From Caenorhabditis remanei (Eukaryota > Nematoda > Chromadorea > Rhabditida > Rhabditidae), in assembly GCF_010183535.1 (NCBI RefSeq), contig NC_071328.1:17050001-17114000 (forward strand): a DNA stretch of 64,000 nt, in the 5' to 3' direction. The notes beneath the pieces are model-generated. The model saw nothing but the letters and a program-made list of their open reading frames with translations, made no database searches and was not told the origin of the DNA. Shown here piece after piece: positions 1 to 8,684 of this stretch. Each line of letters opens with the position of its first letter. Within the stretch, counting starts at the first letter, position 1. A program made the position numbers and the translations under genes.

Positions 1-1136
1 ATTTTGACTTCCATGTCATGATCTTTGGTAAGATCATGAAACATTTCTAACAAAAGATTTAGGCTCTTTTGTTATCATTTTCTAAATCTTTTGTTATCGT
101 TTTCTAGAGACCTTTCTTGTATATTTACTGTTATGATAATACTAGTCAGTATATAATCACCGCTGCTTGGGTATCTTTATTCTTTTCAATAAACTCTTTA
201 TTGGGAACGAGTTCTTCTTCGTCGTATTCGCTATTCATCAGTTTGATACCATAAGGAGATTCAACATTCCATTTGTCATTTCCTCCCGTAAAACTAGGTT
301 ATGTTGAGAAAGTTCTGGAAAGGAAGAGCAAGGCATAGTTCTGATCGAGAGAACAGTTCTGGAAATGCTTACCAAAAATTCGCGAAATTGCGAAGACTGG
401 AAAATGAAACTTGACAACTTCCCATTCCCATAAAATATAAGACATGAAACAGGGGGGTTACCATCGCCCAGAACGGTATAAATACCGGCCTCTGACAGCA
501 ATCTCTGCTTGGCTTCCCCAATTAGTCTCCGGTTTGCAGCCGACCGGCCCGGGCCAGGCCGGACAGGTGAAAAATCTCAAATCGGCCCAGCCCGTTGCAA
601 GTCTGCCTCAGACTCTTCATGTTGATTACTCATCTGAAGCTATCAAGATGACGTGAATTGGTTTCTGGTCAGCCTCGAACTTTTGCCCTCTCTCCCTTAT
701 CATGTCTCTTCCTCGCAATACACTACATACAACCTGTTCTTTTCATTTTCTTGCCCAATTTCTCAAAAAGTGTTTACTGTTTTTTTTAATCGTCCTTCTT
801 CCCCACCACCTCCCACTATCCCCCAATTTCGTAATCTTGAGACGGCATCGGGGATGACTAATAAAATGTGAAGGAGAGGAACAAAGGAAAAGTGAGAGAC
901 GCAGACGTGTGAAGATATATAGATTGAACCAGTTTAGTTTCACTTTTCCTATTGCAACGCTGCCGTACATAGGCCTCAATTCATTCCTCTCCACTTAGCC
1001 AGCTGCTAGTGGCCAGTGACTGAAAACATCAGGATTTTTCATAGTTTTTTACTAGAAATCTCAACTTGAAAAATTCTTGCGTCTCTTTCTTTTCCCTTCA
1101 ATTTTCATTTTGAAAATGTAACAATCATTTTCCAGT
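1..1136. other. Intergenic stretch at window start
   Basis: Apart from the possible minus exon at 146-293, this holds two copies of a roughly 23-nt TTTTGTTATC-containing unit at 72-117 and a GC-rich patch around 535-605 with CGGCCCGGGCC-type palindromes. That patch resembles the GC-rich cores of dispersed repeats near 13460, 15730 and 53530. The last few hundred bases are pyrimidine-rich and lead to the MESH1 start, so they probably include its promoter. I see no other gene. Confidence 0.5.
146..293 (-). CDS. Possible terminal exon of an unidentified gene
   Basis: Read on the minus strand, about 50 codons stay open from a possible acceptor (CCTAG just above 293) to a TGA at 146-148. The peptide is acidic and lysine-rich (for example SEYDEEELVPNKEF) and its codon use looks worm-like, unlike the surrounding DNA. 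The frame is closed by a TAA directly upstream, so it can only be an exon or a relic. I could not find a convincing partner exon on the minus strand up to the MESH1 gene. It could be a decayed piece of a mobile element or the 3' exon of a gene whose other exons I missed. No function is proposed. Confidence 0.3.
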
Positions 1137-2295
1137 ATGGTTGACAAGAAGCACGAAGAAAAGCTCGTTGAGTTCGATGGATTGTATCCAGAGTTGCACA
1201 AAAATCAGGAGGAGCTGGAGAAAAAGTTGAAAATTGGTGAGTTGGGATAGGAGATTACTGTAGCTTGAATTTTGGTATTGCTGAAAATCAGATTTCAAGC
1301 AAAATCATGGGGAAAATTAAGAAATCTTCAGACTTTCTAAACTGCTGTAAATTGTTAATTTTTGAGGAAAGCTTAATTCAAATTATATTTTCGAATTGGG
1401 CTCGTCAAAACGCTTCGAATAAGTATAATCATGCCATATTACGGTCTCATCTTGAAAACAACAATACCTCTCATCTAGTTTAAAGGCGCACACCTACCGT
1501 AGTTTTTCGTAATGGGAACCAACCTAAGATTATACTCATATGAACCGCCTTGGCGAGCTGAATTCAAAATTGTAAGTTTCATTGAGCTTGGCTGAAAACT
1601 GACTGAGCAAGATATAGAAAGTTTTGTTACATCTTATCAACTGTTCCATTTTCTAGTTGACGACGAAGACGACTACAAAAAGCCAGAAAAGCCACTCAAA
1701 GAAGAGACGGAATTGGTCGACTGGAATCTCGTTATGAAGGCCTCCGACTTCGCAGCACGTCGTCATCGCCATCAGAAGCGTAAGGATAACGCGACACCAT
1801 ACATCAACCATCCGATCGGAGTAATGTATATTCTGACAAATGAGGCGAAAGTTTATGATCCAGTGACGTTGGCTGGTGCAGTTTTACATGACGTTGTGGA
1901 GGATACGAAGACTTCTTTGGAAGAGATTCAGAAAGAGTTTGGAGATGAAGTGTTGGAAGTGGTCAAGGAGTGTACAGACGATAAGGCGTTGCCAAAGGCG
2001 GAGAGAAAGAAGTTGCAGATTGAGAACTATGGAAAGCATAGTCATAGGGTACGCTTTGATAAAAGCTCTTACAGTACCCTTTCCTATATCTATAATTGTT
2101 CAGACCAAGCTAGTGCATCTTGCTGACAAACTGTACAACTTGCGCGATTTGGAACGTAAGGCTCCTATCGGTTGGGACAAGAAACGTGTCAACGAGTACT
2201 TCAAATGGAGTCGTGAAGTGATCAGTCAGATGAAGGGAACCAACGAAGCTTTGGAGTATGCTCTTGATGACGTCATCAATCGTCATTTAGCTTAG
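1137..2295 (+). CDS. MESH1-type HD hydrolase (guanosine-3',5'-bis(diphosphate) 3'-pyrophosphohydrolase homologue)
   Basis: Three exons (1137-1236, 1657-2048, 2104-2295) encode 227 residues. The HD-domain phosphohydrolase core is intact: the NHPIG histidine (about residue 85), the HD pair in LHDVVEDT (about 111-112) and the distal Asp in [11 protein letters not shown]. These are the four metal ligands known for MESH1/SpoT hydrolase domains. There is no RelA-type synthetase or regulatory domain, so it is a stand-alone hydrolase. Animal MESH1 removes the 3' pyrophosphate of (p)ppGpp and also acts as an NADPH phosphatase. The N-terminal 50 residues are acidic and lysine-rich, longer than in vertebrates. 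The ATG sits one base after TTTTCCAG, a typical spliced-leader acceptor, which supports this start. It corresponds to C. elegans ZK909.3 as I recall. AATAAA lies at 2357-2362. Confidence 0.95.
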
Positions 2296-2356
2296 ATGAA
2301 GATATCGTTGTATTTAACAGCATAAATATAATTCACGTGAACTTAATGGATATTCG

Positions 2357-2362
2357 AATAAA
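2357..2362 (+). terminator. Polyadenylation signal of the MESH1-type gene
   Basis: AATAAA lies 62 bases after the stop codon and before the E-box/TATA region of the next gene. Confidence 0.7.
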
Positions 2363-2383
2363 CCTTAACCTCTGAAAGGCTGA

Positions 2384-2405
2384 CACGTGGATAGCACTAT
2401 ATAAA
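2384..2405 (+). promoter_or_regulatory. E-box plus TATA-like box upstream of the acyl-CoA synthetase gene
   Basis: CACGTG (2384-2389) is followed by TATATAAA (2398-2405), about 150 bp before the acs ATG and after the MESH1 poly(A) signal. A bHLH E-box next to a TATA box suggests that the synthetase has its own promoter although it follows MESH1 closely on the same strand. An operon read-through model remains possible because the acs ATG is directly preceded by a CAG. Confidence 0.4.
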
Positions 2406-2557
2406 TCCGAATCAATCGATAAATTTCACTCATTTCAATTTCACTTTTTAAACACGAAACTATCGTCTGAAACTTCTTCGCATCAACGATACATTTTTCG
2501 AAAAAAAAGAGTGAGTTGTTAAAGGCCTGTCGTGACACTAAAAAGGCATCTGTTCAG

Positions 2558-5330
2558 ATGGTTTTCGTGTCGAAATCCGCTCCAGTAAAACTGTCCACAA
2601 CACCAGTACACGAGAGAATCTTCGAAGCTTGTCGAACACATGCAGCCGCTAATAAGGATGCCGTTTGCTTTGTAAGTAGTGAATGAATGCAGCTTGGAAA
2701 AATAACGGTTGAATTCTTCCATTCTAATTCCAGATTGACGCAGAAACCACAACAAAGAAGAAGTTGTATAGAGACGTAGAACCAACAGTGAATAGTTTGG
2801 CATCAGCTCTTATAAAACTGTTAGTTTCTGAGCATCTTTGCAATCCTAAGAACTCTTTTTCAGCGGTTTCAAACCCGGCGACGTTGCAGCCCAAGCGCTT
2901 CCCAATTGTCCAGAATTCTTGATTGCAATGTTGGCAGTGATGAAGTGTGGTGGTGCCATGTCGAATGCTAGCGCGATTTTCACAGATTGTGAGTTGTTGC
3001 GCTACAGTACTGTGCAAAAAGATACGAACTTTGGCCGTTTTCAGTTGATATTGTCCAAGTTTAAGAGTGCGTCATAATAATTCTGATTGCCACACCTTGT
3101 TGGTTTTTAATGAAACATACAGATTAAAAGTAGAGCTCCATTTTTGAAATTGACGGCTTCTTTGTACTGGCATTCCCTAAAGAGTTATAGTCATTTTAAG
3201 ACGACAGCTCAAAAATCGCACTATTTTGCACTGAAATTGAAAGAAATTACTTTGTCGATATGTAACTTGTTAGAGAGTGCTCGTACAAAAAAGTAGTCAA
3301 CTACAAAAATAGAGCTCTACCTTTATTTTGTATAATTCATTAAAAACCTACTAGGTGTGACAATCAGAATTACCATGACACACTCTCAAAGTTGGACAAT
3401 TTCAACTGAAAACGGGCAAAGTTGACATTCTTTTGACCGGTACTTTATCTATATCCCCCTCTGAAACCTTCACTCATTTTTAGACGAGCTCCAACTTCAG
3501 TTCTGTGACTCGAACTCGACGATTATCTTCACTGACGAAGACCGTCTCGCCCGTATACGTCGTGCCACTGATAAGTGTCCTGGTGTCCGCAAAATCATTT
3601 GTCTCCGCACGTTTCCAGTGAGAACCGATTTTCCGGAGAACGTGCTGGACTATGTGGAGTTGACACAGACACCAGATCAACCTATTAATGTCACTGTTAG
3701 GTGAGAGGGGAATCTCTAATAAATAATCATGTCTTCTTTTCCAGCATGGACTCGATTGCCCTCTTACCATACTCATCTGGAACCACTGGCCGACCGAAAG
3801 GATGTCAATTGACTCACCGAAACGTTGGAGCAATGTTGGACGTTGCAAAAGCACATCTTGAACAAGAAATCGCGCCGGCAATGTTTGGAAAAGAGAAAGC
3901 CACGTGGAGTAAAGAGCACACATTGCTCCTGCTTCCATGGTACCATGCATATGGATTAAACACAATGTTTGAGACAATTCTACTTGGAATGACTGGATTA
4001 GTTTTTAAGAAGTTCGACACGATTGTCATGCTGAATCGTATCAAATTTTATAAGGTACCTTATTTTCATACTTGTCAACCGGGCTGAAACGGTTCGGCCC
4101 GTAACTCGCTTATAACTCAATACTATGGTCTGAAAAGTATACCGAAATGTAGATCTCGGTGAATACTACAGGCGGGATGACAAAACGTTAAAATGTCGGG
4201 GGCGGGGCTCGCTTGGTTTTTTGGCCGTTTTCGCGCCTCTTGACACTTTATCCGGCCCGCTGGACATTATCAATTTGCCATCCGGTCCGTAGTATTTAAC
4301 TTCGGTGCATAGAACTCGGCGAGATCTACATTTTGGTATATTTTTCAACTTATAATATTGAGTTTTAAGCGAGTTACGCGACACCCCCAGACAACTCTTT
4401 TTTTCGGAGTAGAAAAAGAGAAATCTAATGTTTTCAGGTGAAACTCGCATGGCTCGTCCCTCCAATGCTCATTTTTCTTGCCAAAGACCCCATGGTACCA
4501 ATATTCAACACAGCCCCCTACCTGAAAGTTATAATGTCTGCTGGTGCAACGGCCGGAAAGCAACTCTGTGAGGAAGTCAAAAAACGCTTTCCGAATGCAT
4601 GGCTGTGTCAAGCATACGGTATGACCGAGATGGTTCAATTCACCACTCTACCACGTTTCGAGGATGGAAACTGTTTTGAGACTGTCGGAAATTTGGGAGC
4701 CACTTATGAGATGAAGATAATCGATAAGGAGCAGAAAGAGATCACCAAAACCAATACAGTTGGGCAGTTGTGTTTCCGTGGGCCCACCGTAATGAAAGGA
4801 TACTTGAAAAGGGAAGAAGCGGATATTATCGATAAGGACGGGTTTCTGCATACTGGAGATTTGGGTGAAATTGACGATAAGGGACGGATTCATGTGACTG
4901 GAAGAATTAAAGAGTTAATCAAAGTCAATGGAATGCAGGTTATTGCCAGAAGCGTTTAAAACATTTCTGACAATTAAAATTCCAGGTACCTCCAGTTGAG
5001 ATTGAAGACGTGCTCCTTCTGCATCCGAAAGTCAAGGATTGTGCAGTGATTGGAGTGCCAGATGAACATAAAGGAGAAGCTCCGAAAGCATACGTCGTCA
5101 AAAGAGATCATACACTAACAGAAGCCGAGTTAACTGAGTTCATCCGTCAAAAGTTATCTTCTTACAAATGGATTGACTCGTATGTATTCATCGATTTGAT
5201 TCCCAAGTTGCCATCGGGGAAGATTCAACGAAAGAAGTTGAAAAAGATGGCTGAATCTTCGGATTCTGGTGAAACCGATACAGAGGCGAGCAAGTCGGAG
5301 AAGAGCGTAACAGAAAGTATCAGAAAATGA
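2558..5330 (+). CDS. Acyl-CoA synthetase, 4-coumarate:CoA-ligase type (ANL superfamily)
   Basis: Seven exons (2558-2671, 2734-2819, 2864-2988, 3484-3700, 3745-4054, 4438-4938, 4986-5330) give 565 residues, the usual size for this family. Core motifs occur in order: AMP-binding P-loop [24 protein letters not shown], the hinge [13 protein letters not shown], and the C-terminal [11 protein letters not shown] with the catalytic lysine. The enzyme should form an acyl-adenylate and transfer it to CoA; the acid substrate cannot be read from sequence. The C-terminus is Ser/Glu-rich and ends IRK, so there is no PTS1 peroxisomal signal, unlike many relatives. The ATG directly follows TGTTCAG. Introns 3 and 5 each hold a palindromic repeat. 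It is one of the nematode acs genes, but I cannot say which. AATAAA is at 5362-5367. Confidence 0.94.
3007..3444. repeat. Palindromic element, family 1, copy 1 (intronic)
   Basis: About 435 bp lying almost exactly inside acs intron 3. The left arm (GTTTTCAGTTGATATTGTCC... to about 3100) and the right arm (from GTGACAATCAG near 3358 to 3444) are near reverse complements, with ends related to AGTACCGGTCAAAAG. The centre carries the shared core TTTTAAGACGACAGCTCAAA. There is no coding capacity, so it looks like a non-autonomous MITE-like hairpin element. Confidence 0.85.
4083..4388. repeat. Palindromic element, family 2, copy 1 (intronic)
   Basis: About 305 bp in acs intron 5. The arms start with CGTAACTCGCTTATAACTCA and end with the reverse complement near GAGTTTTAAGCGAGTTACGCG; both contain a TAGATCTCGGTGA-like block. 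The GC-rich middle carries GGCCCG motifs. Related copies are at 7240-7515 and 53998-54133. Confidence 0.8.
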
Positions 5331-5361
5331 AGAGGAGACGAGGGAGGATACTTGTTTTTTG

Positions 5362-5367
5362 AATAAA
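5362..5367 (+). terminator. Polyadenylation signal of the acyl-CoA synthetase gene
   Basis: AATAAA lies 31 bases after the acs stop codon. Confidence 0.75.
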
Positions 5368-8300
5368 AAGGTTTTGATACTTTTCAAAGTGTCTGGAGCG
5401 TTTTTCAGTGTCAATTATGTTTAAAATTTACCAAAATTGAGTTTGAGATAGAAAATCACGGATTTTGATAGATTTCAGGTTGAAAAACTGGAATTTTCCA
5501 GAAAAAATTAGGAAATGTCAGATTTTTTGGAAATTTTCGTCAATTTTCAAAATTTCAACTTGGTCTGAAAATCCATGTTTGGGGGTTTTTAAAGCGATTT
5601 CTCTCCAAAAAATCTATTTTCTCGCAAAAAGAATGATTTTCAGTCATTTTTCTACTTTTAAATCTGATTTTACCCAAAAATACCCAGTTTTCCCACTAAA
5701 ATTGCCGATGTTCAATAATATCTTACTAAAAATGACGATTTTTGGAATTTCAACAAAAATTATACTCTAAGTTCTCTCCAGCTGACTTTTCAGGTTCAAA
5801 ACCCCAGTTTTGAACACTTTCTGTATACAAACAGACACCCCCTGGGGGACCTAAAGTTACAAAGAGGTTGAGCAAATAAATGTAATGGTCCATCACTTCC
5901 CCTTACGAGATGGACGGTTCTTTAGAGATATCAAGAAGAGGAGAGGAGTGCGTGTGCCTTCTTCTTCTACCTCCCAAATGACAGAATGGCATTACCGGGT
6001 CATATTTGTATGACCGGGGTAAGAGGAGACACAAACCAAGGGGGATATATCGGAATTACTAATGGGTGGTGGTAAGGTTTGTTTTATTTGAATCATGGTT
6101 TGGTTTGGGGTGTAAGTGAGAGAAATCTGACGTTTTTCTCATTTTGCGTATATTTTAAAGGAAAAAAATCTAAGCTATATTTTGATATATAAATACTTGA
6201 AATTGTGCAAAAACCCATTGAGTTACAAAGGTTTGAACTTGAGTATTTTTTGAATTTCGAGAAAAAAACCTTACCCCAAAAACCCACTTATATCTCAATA
6301 TCTACCGGTCCTATAAAAAAAACGGTCAACTACAAAAATGATATACGTAAAATTTCCCACAACTCTAATTAAAAATAATCAATGTTCTTCTTTAGGCCCT
6401 TCTTTTAGCTATCGGTGTCCCATCTTGGGACGAAACCTTTCATTTTCGAAAAAAACGCGCCATCGTCACCCCAACCAACCTCTTTATCCACTCATCCAAA
6501 ATTCAAATTTTCTCCAACCATCTCATTTGCATTCCCCAATGTCATCCATAAAAACCATCTGAATGCTCTATTTTAGCTGACGCCTTCATTGTCTCGGATG
6601 ATTGACAAGTGGATTCTCTTCAATTCAAAGAAAACGGGGACCAACTCTCTAATGATAATTCAATGATCAATTAGAAAAGCGGGCTCTTTTTGTCGGTAGA
6701 CGGAGAGCGGGGGGTCATTGTGTGTGCGGTAAAAAGAAGACGTCGGGGGCCGCTCAACACATGTGCCTCTTTTGTAAGCACTAGAGAAAGGGTACTGTAA
6801 CCACCGCTTGATGTTAAATTCATGGATATCCGGACGTTCTGACACACATACATACCCTACTAATCCCTTCCACCCTCACCCCAGGTGCACTTTGTCTCTT
6901 GATCGGCCTTTTTTTGAATTGCATAATTGAATGTAATAGTTGCGTATTCTCTGGTCAGAGAGGAGGGGACAGTCGCATTTGAATTTTCCCATTATTTTTA
7001 GTATTAATGGAAAGGGAAAGGTTGTCTATTGTCTGATGAAATGAACTATGGGAACATTTCGAAAAAGTTGAAGGTTGAAAATTTGAACCGTCCGTTCTGG
7101 TATTTGGGAATTCGGTTTAAAAATATTGGGACTTTTGAGATTCTTTCAACAGACAATGATTCTTGAAGACCTAAGTTGAGCAATGCCTACTTTCCTAACT
7201 GAGAATCTTCTCACTTTGATATTTTACGATATTTGTCAAGTGGACCGGCGTAACTTGCTTCTAATTCAGTTTTATGACCTGAAAAATATACCAAAATGTA
7301 GACCTCGCTGAGTTCTATATCTGTGACCTAATACGGGTCGAATAGCTAGTCGTTCATGTGAAGCGGGCCGGGAAAAAAGCCAAAAAACGCGAAAAAAACC
7401 CTTTTAACTTGGCCCGTAGCCCATAGTAAGTCAGAGACATAGAACTCGGCAAGATCTACATTTTGATATATTTTTCGGCGCATAAAACTCGATTAAAAGC
7501 GAGTTACGCGAATTTTGATGAAGATAATTTTCAGATCTGAACAAGACCTGCTCAATCACGGACTGTCTAACATAGGATGCTAGAGAAGTTGACAACGCCC
7601 TGAATCACGAGAAGATTAGATTTTTCATCGTCAATCACTAGAAGTTCCAAGTATGTCAATACAGCTATTACCTAACATGTGTTACCTAACAATATGACCG
7701 TAACTGACTGCTTATGCAACGACTGTCTCCTTTCTCTACCGTCCCGGTCCCCTCCTCCTTCAACACCTCTTCTGAAGAGCCGCCGTCTCTCTCCTCCACC
7801 CGCCCTCCAACCCGAACAACGTTCCATTGCACATATGAATAGATATTCAAATGCCATTGCATACTGTGTGATATCTCTCGCCGCACTCTCACCATTCCTC
7901 CGCTATTTCCTCGAGCCCCGCCGTTGCGCACTGTTGCACTCTCTTTGGCCGGTGGTGACCTCTTGTCAATGAGGGGGGCGGGGACCTCCTGCCACCCGGG
8001 GGGTTCCTCTCGAGAAGACAGCCGATGCGCAATCGTTCCGTTATGTGAGTGACAGTGTGCTCGGCGATCGTGTGGTGCAACAGGCTGGCTTTCTGAGAGC
8101 TCCTAAAGCTTTTTCAGTTTCTGAAGCTTTTTTTTTGGTCTAGAGTTTTGGCATTTTAGATTCCTACTAGGTACTTTCTATGAAAATTTTCCTCTTTGCT
8201 ATTCTTTTTTACTGACTCAGATTATCCTAGATAACTTTTGCACTATTCGCCTAGTAATTTTTTGTGAAAACAAGGTTTGTCGTGATCCTCTCATTTCCTT

Positions 8301-8684
8301 TGCTAAGCCCAGTTTCTACCGGAAATAGCGGTTTTTCGGTGTCTGAGCCGCTCGGGTTTTCAGAACTTTTCCAGTTTTTCCAGACATATTTTTTGTATTT
8401 TCATATCGATAACCTTAACGTTTTATACGTTCAGGAAGTTCTGAAAAGCGTAGAAAACTTGCCAGATAGCTGAAAACGAAGATTATTTTTTGAATAATTT
8501 GCGTCTATGACACGCCAGATTTTAGCTGGTTTCAGCTGGCCACTCACACCCCTTATCAGTTTATCATTTTCCTCTCCTCTTCACCTACTGACTATCAACT
8601 ATTACTTTGTCAATATTCGGACCCTCAACCTCACATGACCTAATCGAACCACTTTCAGCCCCCATTCTACCAACCGACACACAG
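5368..8684. other. Intergenic region between acs and ces-2
   Basis: Mostly AT-rich, with a family 2 repeat (7240-7515) and a pyrimidine-rich patch at 7725-7810 whose open frames reflect composition. A 21-nt block around 7711-7731, TTATGCAAC followed by GACTGTCTCCT, recurs in ces-2 intron 2 and is described separately. The 3' part is presumably the ces-2 promoter. I found no convincing gene. Confidence 0.5.
7240..7515. repeat. Palindromic element, family 2, copy 2
   Basis: The left arm CGTAACTTGCTTCTAATTCA and the right arm ending ATTAAAAGCGAGTTACGCG are near reverse complements. The internal TAGACCTCGCTGAG and CTCGGCAAGATCTACA blocks match copy 1 at 4083-4388. Confidence 0.8.

Noticed and set aside
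7679..7972. 97-codon open frame in the acs/ces-2 spacer
   Set aside because: CT-rich composition keeps several frames open at once on both strands; no domain or splice support.
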